Positions 17,540 to 26,723 are shown, numbered from the stretch's first letter. The stretch is DNA of 64,000 bases from Capsulimonas corticalis (GCF_003574315.2 NZ_AP025739.1:2108001-2172000), one strand, 5' to 3'. The notes: generated by a model not told the origin, from the sequence alone. Made by a program: numbers and translations.

Positions 17540-17698
17540 TTTGCTTCTCCTGAAAATTTTGCGCCTCGAAATTCCTGAGGCGTGGGAGTGTTTTACCGGA
17601 GGAGCGTGTACAAAACGTGTACAGCAATGTGAAAAATTATTGTGCTTGCCGCCCCCTCGTTGGCCGCGCGTCCGAGCGGCGAACCTGCTTGGATTGGC

Positions 17699-17704
17699 TA
17701 TAAT
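17699..17704 (+). promoter_or_regulatory. -10 box adjacent to the start codon of the glycosylase gene
   Basis: A perfect TATAAT ends 5 bp before the ATG at 17710. No ribosome site fits between them, so the mRNA is predicted to be leaderless or nearly so. No convincing -35 is seen. Confidence 0.5.
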
Positions 17705-17709
17705 GATTC

Positions 17710-18591
17710 ATGCTGATTGAGATCCCTGTCGCCCCCGATTTTTCCTTTCACGAAACGGTTTCCTCCCACGGCTGGCGCCGCCTCGCTCCCTTCCATTGGG
17801 ATGAAGAACCGGCTGTCCTGGAGCGCATCGAAGCCCTGAACGACGGCTCCGTGGTTCACCTCAAGATCCAGTCCGAAGGCTCCACGGTGATCGTCGCCAC
17901 CACCAGCGAGGAGACCGACGGAGCCGAGATCGCGCGTCGCGTCCGCCGCATGCTCCAGCTCGACCTTCCCATCGACGAATTCCACGCCTACTGCGCTACG
18001 CGTCCCGAACTCGCGCACATTCCCGGGACCCTTCAAGGCCGAATGCTGCGCGGCTCCTCCCTGTTCGAAGATGTCTCAAAGGTGATCGCCACCTCCAACA
18101 CTACCTGGGCGCAAACCATCGCCATGACGGACCGCCTCGCCGCCCATTTCGGCTCGTCTCTTCCTAGCGACCCGGAGCGCCACGCCTTCCCCACGCCCCA
18201 GCAAATCGCCTCTGTTCCCTTCGCCGAATTCGCCGCCCTCGCCAAAATGGGCTACCGCAACGCCTACGTCCACAAGATCGCCACCGACATCGCCGCCGGC
18301 GCCCTCGACATCGAATCCTGGCAAACCGCCCCCCTCCCCGCCGACGCCCTGCGCAAACATCTCCTCTCCCTCCCCGGCGTCGGCCCCTACGGCGCCGCCT
18401 GCCTGATGCTCTATCTCGGCAAACCCGCCCACGTCAACGTCGACAGCTGGGCGCGCACGCTGCTTGGGAAAGAACTAGGGCGACCGGTGACGGACAAAGA
18501 GGTGTACGCGTACTTTGAGGGATACGGGGAGTGGCGGGGGCTGGTTTATAACTTCTATCCGTGGAAGAAGGATGAGGCGGCGGAAGCGTAG
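17710..18591 (+). CDS. HhH-GPD base-excision DNA glycosylase (AlkA/endonuclease III-like)
   Basis: 293 residues. The C-terminal half is an HhH-GPD glycosylase domain. The helix-hairpin-helix LLSLPGVGPYGAACLML lies at about residues 217-233, and the catalytic Asp is in HVNVDSW near 245. The N-terminal 110 residues resemble the AlkA-type beta domain. There is no iron-sulfur cysteine cluster at the C-terminus, so it is closer to 3-methyladenine glycosylases than to Nth. It removes damaged bases from DNA. The gene stands alone and appears to be translated from a nearly leaderless message. Confidence 0.85.
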   Translation: MLIEIPVAPDFSFHETVSSHGWRRLAPFHWDEEPAVLERIEALNDGSVVHLKIQSEGSTVIVATTSEETDGAEIARRVRRMLQLDLPIDEFHAYCATRPELAHIPGTLQGRMLRGSSLFEDVSKVIATSNTTWAQTIAMTDRLAAHFGSSLPSDPERHAFPTPQQIASVPFAEFAALAKMGYRNAYVHKIATDIAAGALDIESWQTAPLPADALRKHLLSLPGVGPYGAACLMLYLGKPAHVNVDSWARTLLGKELGRPVTDKEVYAYFEGYGEWRGLVYNFYPWKKDEAAEA

Positions 18592-18671
18592 GTCGATCTG
18601 CAAGACAAAGTGAAAACCAGACTGATTTGGCCTATTTGTGCAACGGCGTCAGAACGATATCAAGGTCAAGC

Positions 18672-19415
18672 ATGACAGACGAGAGTTCCAGGTTTAATGA
18701 GGCCATCCGGCTTCGTTCAGAAGGCAAACACCAAGAGACAATACGTATCCTGAGCGATCTGCTCGTGATTAATCCTTCCTATGCTCTCGCCCGTGTCGCT
18801 AGGGGAGTCACGCATCTGGTGGAAGGGCAATCAGAGCAGGCTCTGGAGGATCTTCTTGAGTATAGACGCAGATCTCGGCAAGTATCTCAGCAGTCCTGTG
18901 AATTCATTGGCGTGGCGCTATGGTGTACCGGAGAACGCGAGCGTGCGTGCTCCGACTGGGCGGACCAAATTCGCAAGACACGGTCCCAAGTGATCCTCTA
19001 CACGGATCCCGCCGGCGGTGTGGCTCCAGGGGGATTACTCTACTGGGCGTCTCTACATCCGGGTCTGTCACACTATTCTGAAATTGCTCGTGAATGGCTC
19101 TTGGAAATCTTAGCATCGCGCGAAGCGCGGCGCGAATGGCCGCGTCCAGTGGCTCAGTTCCTGATGGGGATAATCACGGAAGAGGATTTACTGTCGGCCA
19201 CACAATCGAAGTACGATGTGGTGCAGGGCCTTCGGCAAATTGAGGCTAGATTTTATATCGGCGCACAATCGCTGGAGCGGGGTGATTTCGGCTCCTATCA
19301 AAAGATCCTGGAGACGGTCGGGCCGGGGCCAATGGGACATATCGGATGTGAGTTCATACTTGCGAAGCATGAACTCGATAACGGCCAACCGCCCGTAGGC
19401 GGCATCGATTTTTAG
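18672..19415 (+). CDS. TPR-containing protein of unknown function
   Basis: 247 residues. The N-terminal 75 residues form tetratricopeptide-like helix pairs (RFNEAIRLRSEGKHQETIRI, NPSYALARVARGVTHLVEGQ). The rest is mostly helical, with a central ERACSDWADQIRKT. No signal peptide is seen. The ATG at 18672 is chosen because the N-terminal TPR begins there; the longer reading from 18627 adds an unrelated stretch. The reverse strand beyond the 3' end carries the PIN-domain remnant. Confidence 0.6.
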   Translation: MTDESSRFNEAIRLRSEGKHQETIRILSDLLVINPSYALARVARGVTHLVEGQSEQALEDLLEYRRRSRQVSQQSCEFIGVALWCTGERERACSDWADQIRKTRSQVILYTDPAGGVAPGGLLYWASLHPGLSHYSEIAREWLLEILASREARREWPRPVAQFLMGIITEEDLLSATQSKYDVVQGLRQIEARFYIGAQSLERGDFGSYQKILETVGPGPMGHIGCEFILAKHELDNGQPPVGGIDF

Positions 19416-19461
19416 TGGACGCCCAGCACACGGGTCTTGCGGATGATGATTTGGAGCGATG

Positions 19462-19760
19462 GGACTCTCAATAACAATTTCATGCCAGAGCTTCGATGGC
19501 GCTAAACGACTCAGGTGATTGATATTTTCGGTGGCTATGATGATCTCACTGGGCGGCGCTCCGAGCGTCAGTGTCTGAGCCGCGAGGATAACGTCGCCAT
19601 CTAGGGCCTTATCATGCGCCGTCGCTAGTCCCGACTGTCGGACTTGAGCCCAGAGCTCGGCTGCCCAGAGCATCGCCGGCGTCGTAATCGGTAAATATTC
19701 AAGGGCCGCTTTGATGCGATCCAGCCTCAGTAATCCATTTGCTTTGCCGGCGCGACCCGG
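19462..19760 (-). pseudogene. C-terminal remnant of a VapC-type PIN-domain toxin
   Basis: The minus-strand frame reads ANGLLRLDRIKAALEYLP, then AAELWAQVRQSGLATAHDKA, LDGDVILAAQTL, and IIATENINHLSRL. This is the second half of a VapC-like PIN RNase, with the conserved DxD-type acidic LDGDVILAA. The N-terminal half with the first catalytic Asp is missing, because the sequence just upstream is the end of the acyltransferase gene. No antitoxin is seen. The frame then runs past the usual PIN end into the antisense of the TPR gene. It is probably a decayed toxin-antitoxin locus. Confidence 0.6.
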
Positions 19761-19766
19761 ACATCT

Positions 19767-20630
19767 TTAAACCGTCGCGGCGCTGACCTTCGGCGCTGTT
19801 GCCTTCGGCGCATCGAATACCTCCGGAAACCGCTTTGGGTTCAAAAAGATCTTCTGGAACCTCCGCATCATCAGACCGCCGTGGACGCCGTCGGCGTAGC
19901 GGTGGTCGAAGGTGAAGCTGATGGTGACGCATTCGGCGACGACGACTTCGCCTTTGCGGACGATGGGCATGGGGCGGGGGCGGCCGACGCCGATGATGAG
20001 GGGGCAGCGGCAGTAGGGGGAGAGTGGGACGAGGGCGTTTTCGATGCCGAGGACGCCGAAGTTGCTGATCATGACGGAGCCGAAGCGGTCGTCGGGCATG
20101 CCGAACTGTTTGAGAGAAACGTTGACGGTGTAGTGGAAGAAGTCTTCGAGCCACATCGTGATCCGCAGCAGCCAGATGGGAAGGCGCTCGGTGATGGAAT
20201 CGATCTGCCGGGTTTCTTCGTCCGCGCCGGTTTTCAGACGGGTGAGAGCGTCTTCGGCGAGCTGGGCGACTTCGCCGAGGCTGTGATTGGGGACGTCGCG
20301 CAGGACGAAGCCGGAGAGGTCGCGGCCTTTGTCGGTGCTGAGGAGCGTGGTGATAAAGACGTCGGTGCGGGCGCGCCGGTAGAGCCGGTCCTGGCGTAGA
20401 AGATGGTTCAGCTCCGGGTGCTCCTCCAGGCAGTTCGCGACGATCTTGCCGATAAAATAGGTGAGCGACGGTTTGGGAGTGGACGGGTATGACTTGAGAA
20501 ACGCCTCGGCTTCCTCGATCGGCAGATCGAACCAACTGTAAGTGCTAGGATCGCGCGGATGCCGCCAACTGGCGATGGCGATCTTGCGATAGGTGGTGAG
20601 CGGTTGTGTCTTACCGAGAGGAATGTGCAT
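19767..20630 (-). CDS. Stand-alone 2-oxoacid dehydrogenase E2-type acyltransferase
   Basis: 287 residues covering only the catalytic domain of dihydrolipoamide acyltransferases, a CAT-like fold. The active-site motif DHRYADG lies at about residues 241-247, preceded by SVMISNFGVLGIENALVPL. The lipoyl and peripheral-subunit-binding domains of a true E2 are absent, and no E1 or E3 gene is near, so it probably acylates a different acceptor. No membrane segment or signal peptide is seen. An AAGGAAAA-like site precedes the ATG. Confidence 0.75.
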   Translation of the reverse strand: MHIPLGKTQPLTTYRKIAIASWRHPRDPSTYSWFDLPIEEAEAFLKSYPSTPKPSLTYFIGKIVANCLEEHPELNHLLRQDRLYRRARTDVFITTLLSTDKGRDLSGFVLRDVPNHSLGEVAQLAEDALTRLKTGADEETRQIDSITERLPIWLLRITMWLEDFFHYTVNVSLKQFGMPDDRFGSVMISNFGVLGIENALVPLSPYCRCPLIIGVGRPRPMPIVRKGEVVVAECVTISFTFDHRYADGVHGGLMMRRFQKIFLNPKRFPEVFDAPKATAPKVSAATV

Positions 20631-20754
20631 GATTCAGTTTTCCTTGAGTGGAGGCTCGCTCGTCTCCGCCAGTATATCACAATCCCCGCCCTGTTCCAGC
20701 GCATCAGGCTAGGTTTCCGCCGCGCAACGAAGTAAGAGGCTGTGGCGCTTATGA

Positions 20755-21135
20755 TTATCGGCTTACGATATTCCCCCGGGCGTCGAAAACCATCACCACG
20801 CATCCCTGGGCCTCTACGGGAGCCATTCCCGACCAGCCCCGAATCTGGACCCACAGCGGCTTCGCAAAACTGGCGATCTTCGCCGAAGTCGCGGCGTTCG
20901 CGGTATTGGCGCGAAACCCCATGATATAACCGTTCCCCCAGTCATAGCTGTCCTGCGTGATGGCCGCCGTCGGGAAATGCTGGCGCGTCAAATTGCCCAC
21001 CAGCTTGAAATTTTCCTCGAAACTGTTGCGGGGGCTGAGCTTCTGTGGCGGCGGGCGCATCGCTCTTTGTCTGTGGCAGCCGATGAGGCAGGCGCCTGCG
21101 GCCACAAGAAGCGCAATTCGGAATTTCTGGCTCAT
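20755..21135 (-). CDS. Small lipoprotein of unknown function
   Basis: 126 residues. The N-terminus KFRIALLVAAGACLIGC ends in a lipobox, with Cys the predicted first mature residue. A proline-rich linker follows, then a compact domain with NFKLVGNLTRQHFP and DSYDWGNGYIMGFR. The family is not recognised. It lies alone between the acyltransferase gene and the small membrane transporter gene, all on the minus strand but with gaps of 60-125 bp. Confidence 0.65.
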   Translation of the reverse strand: MSQKFRIALLVAAGACLIGCHRQRAMRPPPQKLSPRNSFEENFKLVGNLTRQHFPTAAITQDSYDWGNGYIMGFRANTANAATSAKIASFAKPLWVQIRGWSGMAPVEAQGCVVMVFDARGNIVSR

Positions 21136-21195
21136 AATAACGAGATTTTAGCGGATGACTGAGAAGTCCGCATGAGCAGAAAGACCTATTTTGCG

Positions 21196-21510
21196 TTATG
21201 GCTTCCAGAAGGTCATCAGCATTCCGCCGGAGATGATCAGCACGCCGCCGAGGATATTGGGCAGGGGAAGCCGTTCGTGGGACATCGTCACGCCGATGAT
21301 CTGCGAGATCACGAAGAAGATGGCGACATAGACCCCGAGCAGCCGCCCGAAATCCCAGCGCGGCGTGTTGACGACCACGCCGTAGGTGAACAGGACCGCT
21401 GCTCCCAGGACCAACCCTACAATGCGATGGCTGGTGATTCCCCATCGCACAATCGCGTCGCCGCCCACTTCCAGCAGGGCGGCGAGCGCCAGCAGCATGA
21501 TCGTCCGCAT
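21196..21510 (-). CDS. Small four-helix membrane transporter (YnfA/DMT-like)
   Basis: 104 residues. Four hydrophobic segments of the small-multidrug-resistance/YnfA size are visible: IMLLALAALLEVGGDA, VGLVLGAAVLFTYGVVV, YVAIFFVISQIIGVTM and ILGGVLIISGGMLMTF. The Glu in the first helix (LLEVGGDA) matches the conserved acidic position of the family. ATG 21510 is chosen for the GAGG about 9 bp upstream. The substrate is unknown. An EmrE-like relative is possible, but the family's usual helix-4 features are weak. Confidence 0.65.
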   Translation of the reverse strand: MRTIMLLALAALLEVGGDAIVRWGITSHRIVGLVLGAAVLFTYGVVVNTPRWDFGRLLGVYVAIFFVISQIIGVTMSHERLPLPNILGGVLIISGGMLMTFWKP

Positions 21511-21848
21511 TCGTTTATTCCTCTTTCGCGCGTCCGGGCGATGGGCGTCACGATGATCCCATTTCATCCTCGTTATACTCTCGAATCACTCGGATTTGCC
21601 TGGGGCCGGGAACAATCGGCGCCGCGAGGCGTCCATTAAGCATCCGCGGAACGACGCCGCGGCGGCCGCGCAAACCCGGGGCCGCTTTCCGATCACCGAC
21701 CGTCTCGCGATGTTTCAAGGACGCGCGATTACGGGTAATGACATAAAAGACGCGGCAAGCAAGCGGCCTGTCTCCGAAGACGGTTTCTTCCGCGAAGTTT
21801 TCGCACACTCGATTTTAGGACTCTGGGTTCGCCCAGGAAAGATTAAGG
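21511..21848. other. Intergenic region without a supported gene
   Basis: Both strands have open frames of about 86 codons here. Their composition is Arg/Ala-rich, they lack ribosome sites, and neither shows a recognisable domain. The region must contain the promoters of the two divergent neighbours; no clear -35/-10 pair stands out. Confidence 0.5.
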
Positions 21849-22637
21849 ATGAATAACATGTTTTACGGACTCAATTCGCATCGTCGTTTTCTGACGGCTC
21901 CTCTGGCGGCGATGGCCGCCATCACTCTCAGCGTGAGCGCACCGAGCGCTTTCGCGCAGTCGAACAAGCAGGTCGTGCTTCGCTCCGGCACCGTCATTCC
22001 CGTCAAGCTGAACACCGAGCTGTCGTCCAACAACTCGAACGTGGGCGATTCGTTCACCGCGAGCGTCGACAACAGCAAGCAGGCGTATGACGACATTCTG
22101 CACAACGCCACCGTCGAAGGCGTCGTGCAGGAAGCCACGCCCCAGGAAGGCAAAAATCCGGGAACGCTGAAGCTGGCGTTCAAGCGGCTTCGCCTCTCCG
22201 ACGGACGCACTTACTCCATCTCCGGAAAGCCGACCGGTCTGGACTCGAAGTCGGTTAAGACCGGCGATGACGGCGTTTTGCAGGCGAAACCCAACACGAA
22301 GAATAAGGACCTTACCTACGCCGGCTACGGCGCCGGCGCCGGCGTGCTGGCGAGCGTCCTGGGCGGCGGCAAGCTGAAGCTGGAGAATATCCTGATCGGC
22401 GCGGCGCTGGGCTACGGCGCCAGCCAGCTCACCAAGAGCCAGGATGTGCATGATGTGGATCTGAAGGAAGGGACCGCCGTGGGCGTGCTTCTCGACGACA
22501 GCGTGAAGTACTACCACCGTCGCACCGGTTCGACCACCCAGACGCCGAGCACGGGCAAAAGCGGCAAGTACTACACCTATCAAGGACACCCGTACTTCCT
22601 GAACTCTCGCACCGGCGAGCGCACTCGCCTCGACTAA
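21849..22637 (+). CDS. Secreted protein with glycine-rich segment
   Basis: 262 residues with a signal peptide ending SAFAQ. The first half (VVLRSGTVIPVKLNTELSS) resembles the N-terminus of TrbI/VirB10-like or surface beta domains that bind the envelope. A glycine-rich hydrophobic stretch at about 155-200 (YGAGAGVLASVLGGG, ILIGAALGYGASQL) resembles a glycine-zipper. The C-terminus is basic and Tyr-rich (SGKYYTYQGHPYF). Two starts are possible: ATG 21849 after AGGAAAG, or ATG 21858 after AAGGA. It ends before a strong bidirectional terminator. No specific function is known. Confidence 0.6.
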   Translation: MNNMFYGLNSHRRFLTAPLAAMAAITLSVSAPSAFAQSNKQVVLRSGTVIPVKLNTELSSNNSNVGDSFTASVDNSKQAYDDILHNATVEGVVQEATPQEGKNPGTLKLAFKRLRLSDGRTYSISGKPTGLDSKSVKTGDDGVLQAKPNTKNKDLTYAGYGAGAGVLASVLGGGKLKLENILIGAALGYGASQLTKSQDVHDVDLKEGTAVGVLLDDSVKYYHRRTGSTTQTPSTGKSGKYYTYQGHPYFLNSRTGERTRLD

Positions 22638-22660
22638 GCCACACGGCTTGATCCGAAACC

Positions 22661-22699
22661 AAAAGGCTCCTCCCGCGCATAGCGCGGGAGGAGCCTTTT
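22661..22699. terminator. Bidirectional intrinsic terminator
   Basis: A perfect 14-bp stem (22665-22678 with 22682-22695, 3-nt loop) is flanked by AAAA on one side and TTTT on the other. It serves the convergent genes ending at 22637 and 22724. Confidence 0.92.
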
Positions 22700-22723
22700 C
22701 TATTGGGGAGCGGCGGTGTGAGA

Positions 22724-25426
22724 TTAATCGTCGTCGCCGTCGTGTTTGCGGCTGGCGGCGTGGGCGCTCTTGGGAGCGGGCGCGGCGCTCAGGCCATGGC
22801 GGATGGCGGGCATTGTGGAGCCGGCGCCCTTGACGCTTTTCCAGAGGATCTCATTGAGCGTCTGCGCCGGCGCGCTGTCCGGGTGCGTGAAGTCCATCTT
22901 GCTGGACAGCGCCGCGAGGCGCGCCATCGTGGGGTTGGACTTCAGGGCGACGATCGACGGGTTGAGCTCGCCGATGATACTGGCGTCCGGCAGGATCGCC
23001 GTGTAAACATCGCCGTTGGTCGGGGCCGTGTCAAACGCCTGGATCGGGTCGGCGATGGCGTCGTACTGGCTCAGAGGCTTGAGGCCCAGGAGGCCCTCCA
23101 CGGTCTTCAGCACGCTGTCTGTATTATAGAACGTGTGGTCTACCGTGCTTTTTTTGATCCAGGGACTGATCACATAGCAGGTCGAGCGGTGCGCGTCCAC
23201 GTGATCTGGGCCATCCTGGGCGTCGTCCTCGATCACGAAGATCGCGGTGCTGTCCCAGATCGGGCTCTTGCTGACGGCCTCGACAAGCTGGCCGATGGCG
23301 TAGTCGTTATCGGCGACTTCGGAGCGCGGCGTGTGCTTGCCCGGCGAGGTTCCCTGCGTGTGATCCTTCATGAACCGCACGGTCTGGAAGGTCGGAACGG
23401 CCTTTCCGGTGGGATCCTTCGCCAGGAGCTGATTGAACTCGGTCTTCCATTCGGTGAAGCGGCTCGGCGCCTGGTGCTTGCCGTAGTTCGTGATCTTGTA
23501 GAGGAACGCCGGGTTGCCGGTCTGGTTGTAGTAGGTGATCGGCGCTTCGCTGTCGGCGTAATCGCTGTCGAAGCGGCGGAAGTCGTAGTCGCTGACGCCC
23601 GCGAGGTCGTGTCCCGGAGGCAGCAGGCCGCTGGCGGCGGGATAGTTGTCCGGCAGCAGGCTGCCGACGCCGAAGGAGTAGAAGAAGCCGTAGTTCCGGT
23701 AGGAAAGCTTCGCCTTCTTCACGGCGTCCCAGATGTGTCCGGCGGGGGCTTCGGTGACGTCGGGGATCCGGGGCAGGCCGCCCGGGAAGACCGGGGAGAG
23801 CGTCTTGCCGTCGGGATTGGCGGCCGGGAAGCCGCCGGTCAGGTAGCCGTTGTTCTGGCCCTCGAAATCATAGTTCCGGCCGCGTCCGCTGTAGTTGTAC
23901 GGCAGGTTCTTAATGACGTTCTCGGTCGCGATGCTCTGCGTGCTCCACGGCCAGCCGTCGCCGCTCGCCTCGCCGCAGTCGTAGAAGTTGTCCAGCAGCA
24001 CGAACCGCTGCGCGATCGCATGGAGGTTCGGCGTGACCGGCTGGCCGAAGATCGCCAGCGACGGCTGTCCGTTGCCCGTCGGCACATCGCCCAGAACCTG
24101 GTCGTAGGTGCGGTTTTCTTTGACGATATAGATCACGTGCTTGATCTTGCCTGCCTTCACGCCGATGCTCGAAACCGGGTTGACCGGGTTCGTGGTCGTG
24201 GGCGTGATGCGGTTGTTCGCCAGAGCCAGTTTGGTGTCCTGGGCCAGCAGGACCGAGTTCGGGACGGCGATCGTTTCGACGTTCCCTTCGATCAGGTTCA
24301 GGATATACTGGCCGTTCGGGTCCGTCAGATAGCCGGGGTTCGGATTGCGTGTCACGGTTCCCTTGGCGTTCGCGACCAGCAGCCTTTTGCTGTCGGTGGC
24401 GACCACGCCGGTCGGATACCAGCCCGCCGGGATGTACCCCTTCAGCGAATTGGAGGCCAGATCGACGACGCCGACCGCGTTGAAGTCGCCCAGGCTGACA
24501 TACAGCGTGTTCTCATCGGGCGAGAGCGCCAGGCCGTTAGGAGTGACGCCGGCCAGGCCATGCGCGCCGGTCGGCTGCAGCAGGATTGTGTCGACGATCG
24601 CATTTGTCGCCGTGTCGATCACGGAGACGGTGTCGCTGTGCGCATTGGAGACATACAGGCGGGTCTGCGTCTTGTTCAGCAGAAGTCCGTCCGGCTGCGC
24701 GCCGGTCGCGATCGACGTGATCAGCGCCGGGGCGGCGGGATTGGACGTATTCAGTACGTACACCGCGCCGTCGCGCTCGCTGGTCACGAACATCTTGCTT
24801 CCATCGGCCAGCGCCGCGACCGAGAGCGGGTAGTTCGGCGTGCCGTAAAACGACGCGCTGAAGCTGTAGCGGCCGACCGAAGCACCGGTCGCGGTGCTGT
24901 AAATGGCGATGCTGCTCGGCTGGAGCGGCGTCGCCGGGTCGTTGTTGGCGACATAAAGGTAGCCGCGCGAATCCGTGGCGACGCCGGCGGGGAAGTCGTG
25001 CGCCTGGGCCGCGATCGATCCGGTCTGCGTCAGTGTCCCATCGGCCGCGAGGGCCAGGACGGCGATGGAATCGTGCGCGCCCTGGGCTGCGTAGAGCTTG
25101 CCGTCGGGGCCGAACGCCAGGCCGTAGTAAAGTCCATTGGAGCCGTCGGCGTTGTTCGGGAAATCGACATGCGAGACGCCCGCGCCGGTTTTGGCGTCGA
25201 TGGACCAGAGCGACTGCCGAAATCCCATATCCGTGGAGACGGCGTATTTGCCGCTGGGGCTGAGCACGATATTCATCGGCAGGCTGCCGACATTTTGCAC
25301 GGCGCCGAGCGGCGGCAGCGTGATCTTCTTACCGGTGACGAGAACATCCTGCGCCTGAGCGGAGCCGCCCAAGATTGCTATTGCGGCAACAACTGTCGCC
25401 AGTTGTTTGGCTTTCTGGATCATCAT
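22724..25426 (-). CDS. Exported YncE-like beta-propeller / phosphoesterase protein (paralog 1)
   Basis: 900 residues with a signal peptide (LATVVAAIAILGGSAQAQ). Residues about 35-400 are a YncE-type seven-bladed propeller (SPSGKYAVSTD, DTATNAIVDTILLQPTGAHG, GWYPTGVVATD). Residues about 425-800 form a phosphoesterase domain (PF04185, phospholipase C/acid phosphatase-like) with VIYIVKENRTYDQVLGD, DNFYDCGEASGDGWPWS, and a metal-site region VIEDDAQDGPDHVDAHRS. It is probably an extracytoplasmic phosphatase. GGAG precedes the ATG. It is one of four paralogs here. Unlike the other three it has no visible PHO-box-like array upstream. Confidence 0.85.
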   Translation of the reverse strand: MMIQKAKQLATVVAAIAILGGSAQAQDVLVTGKKITLPPLGAVQNVGSLPMNIVLSPSGKYAVSTDMGFRQSLWSIDAKTGAGVSHVDFPNNADGSNGLYYGLAFGPDGKLYAAQGAHDSIAVLALAADGTLTQTGSIAAQAHDFPAGVATDSRGYLYVANNDPATPLQPSSIAIYSTATGASVGRYSFSASFYGTPNYPLSVAALADGSKMFVTSERDGAVYVLNTSNPAAPALITSIATGAQPDGLLLNKTQTRLYVSNAHSDTVSVIDTATNAIVDTILLQPTGAHGLAGVTPNGLALSPDENTLYVSLGDFNAVGVVDLASNSLKGYIPAGWYPTGVVATDSKRLLVANAKGTVTRNPNPGYLTDPNGQYILNLIEGNVETIAVPNSVLLAQDTKLALANNRITPTTTNPVNPVSSIGVKAGKIKHVIYIVKENRTYDQVLGDVPTGNGQPSLAIFGQPVTPNLHAIAQRFVLLDNFYDCGEASGDGWPWSTQSIATENVIKNLPYNYSGRGRNYDFEGQNNGYLTGGFPAANPDGKTLSPVFPGGLPRIPDVTEAPAGHIWDAVKKAKLSYRNYGFFYSFGVGSLLPDNYPAASGLLPPGHDLAGVSDYDFRRFDSDYADSEAPITYYNQTGNPAFLYKITNYGKHQAPSRFTEWKTEFNQLLAKDPTGKAVPTFQTVRFMKDHTQGTSPGKHTPRSEVADNDYAIGQLVEAVSKSPIWDSTAIFVIEDDAQDGPDHVDAHRSTCYVISPWIKKSTVDHTFYNTDSVLKTVEGLLGLKPLSQYDAIADPIQAFDTAPTNGDVYTAILPDASIIGELNPSIVALKSNPTMARLAALSSKMDFTHPDSAPAQTLNEILWKSVKGAGSTMPAIRHGLSAAPAPKSAHAASRKHDGDDD

Positions 25427-25578
25427 AGTCTCCTGTATCTGTTTGCTTGCTTCATGAAGAAATCAATATGGCTTTAGCCCCAGTGGGTAAATTTTTGTGT
25501 CTCGATATCGCCGGCATGCCACACGATGAAATTTCGCCGAACAAAAACCTAACCCTATGAATGGGACCCGGGGCCTTC

Positions 25579-25902
25579 TTACATCTTTCCGTGCATCGCG
25601 CGGCTCATCGCCGCGCTTTTGGGCAGGGATGAAAGACGGTGGACCGTCAGCGCGTCGCCGCCTTTATCGCGCATTCCGTGCGCTTTGGCGTAGGCGACGG
25701 AATAGAACTTCTTGTCTTTGGCGTCGTAAGCGACATCCCTGTCGCCGTGGGCCTGGAGATAGGCGCCAGCGGTAATGCGCGGCTCGGCGGGCTTGGGCGC
25801 AGGCGCCGCCGCGTGTGTGGCGCCTGCCCCGTAAAGCCCGAAGAGAAGTGCGGCGGTCATGGCGTTAGTGAGCTTCATCGTTTTTTTCATGGGGATCGCC
25901 AT
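25579..25902 (-). CDS. Small secreted protein of unknown function
   Basis: 107 residues with a signal peptide (AMTAALLFGLYGAGATHA). The mature part, AAPAPKPAEPRITAGAYLQA, continues with an alternating charged region containing DRDVAYDAKDKKFYSV and ends with Met/His-rich AAMSRAMHGKM. The family is not recognised. It lies 17 bp downstream of a prepilin gene on the same strand and 153 bp upstream of the paralog-1 phosphoesterase start, so co-transcription with the prepilin gene is likely. Confidence 0.6.
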   Translation of the reverse strand: MAIPMKKTMKLTNAMTAALLFGLYGAGATHAAAPAPKPAEPRITAGAYLQAHGDRDVAYDAKDKKFYSVAYAKAHGMRDKGGDALTVHRLSSLPKSAAMSRAMHGKM

Positions 25903-25919
25903 GCGTCTCGAACGCCTCT

Positions 25920-26723
25920 TTAATTGTAAACGAAGTGCGGCGCATTCGCGGGATCGCAGATATTCGGCTCGCCGGCCGCCGTGGAGACGCCGTTGTACGT
26001 CATTACGCCGACTACCGGGTAGTCGTGGATCAGGTTGCAGCCCGTAAGGTCCTTGCTTTCCTGGATATCGTCGGCGGTGAGCGCCTTCGCATGCCCGTCG
26101 AACATGACGCAGTTGATGCGTCCCTGGTGACGGTTGCCGGCCTTGAACATGTGCGTGCGGTCCGCGCCCGGGCCGTTATCGTAATCGAAGTCGCCGTTGA
26201 AGGGCTCGATCCAGCTGTCGGTCACCGCGCCGCCGGAGTTATGATCCCATTTGTCCATCAGAACGATAGTTTCCACCGGATCGGCCAGCTGCGCCAGCGT
26301 CAGCGCCTCGGCGGCGCGGCTCGCGATATAGGATCGCGGGATGACGAGGTTGCCGTTTACATCCGCGCCCATCGTCGGCTTGGGATCGCTCGGGCAGGTG
26401 AAGACGTTGTTGCTCTTGACATAGGGCATCAACACGTTCCACCAGCGCTCGGCGTTTTTGGCGGCGGGAGTGTTGGGAATGGCCTGACCGGTGCGCGAAG
26501 CCGTGGGGTCGATATTGGCGTAGAAGAAAAGACGCTCGTCATTGTCCTGCACGTACATCTGGACGCCCAGGCCAAGCTGCTTTGTGTTGGACAGACACGC
26601 GATGGCTCGCGCTTTTTCGCGCGCCTGCGCGAAGACCGGGAAAAGGATCGCGGCGAGGATCGAGATGATCGCGATCACGACGAGAAGCTCGATCAGTGTG
26701 AATCCGCTGCGTTGGTTCGCCAT
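25920..26723 (-). CDS. Prepilin-like protein with H-x9-DG motif
   Basis: 267 residues. The type IV prepilin leader ([18 protein letters not shown]) has the Gly-Phe peptidase site and Glu5, followed by [20 protein letters not shown]. The C-terminal globular part has [17 protein letters not shown], the H-x9-DG motif typical of the DUF1559-like pseudopilin family of Armatimonadota and Planctomycetota. It is probably processed by a prepilin peptidase and placed in a pseudopilus or at the surface; the function is unknown. It is co-directional with the small secreted gene and phosphoesterase paralog 1. Confidence 0.85.
   Translation of the reverse strand: MANQRSGFTLIELLVVIAIISILAAILFPVFAQAREKARAIACLSNTKQLGLGVQMYVQDNDERLFFYANIDPTASRTGQAIPNTPAAKNAERWWNVLMPYVKSNNVFTCPSDPKPTMGADVNGNLVIPRSYIASRAAEALTLAQLADPVETIVLMDKWDHNSGGAVTDSWIEPFNGDFDYDNGPGADRTHMFKAGNRHQGRINCVMFDGHAKALTADDIQESKDLTGCNLIHDYPVVGVMTYNGVSTAAGEPNICDPANAPHFVYN

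Noticed and set aside
25427-25560. PHO-box-like array before phosphoesterase paralog 1
   Set aside because: Only isolated CCTAACCC/GGTTAGG similarity is present; no 11-bp-spaced tandem boxes and no TAAACT at the right distance.
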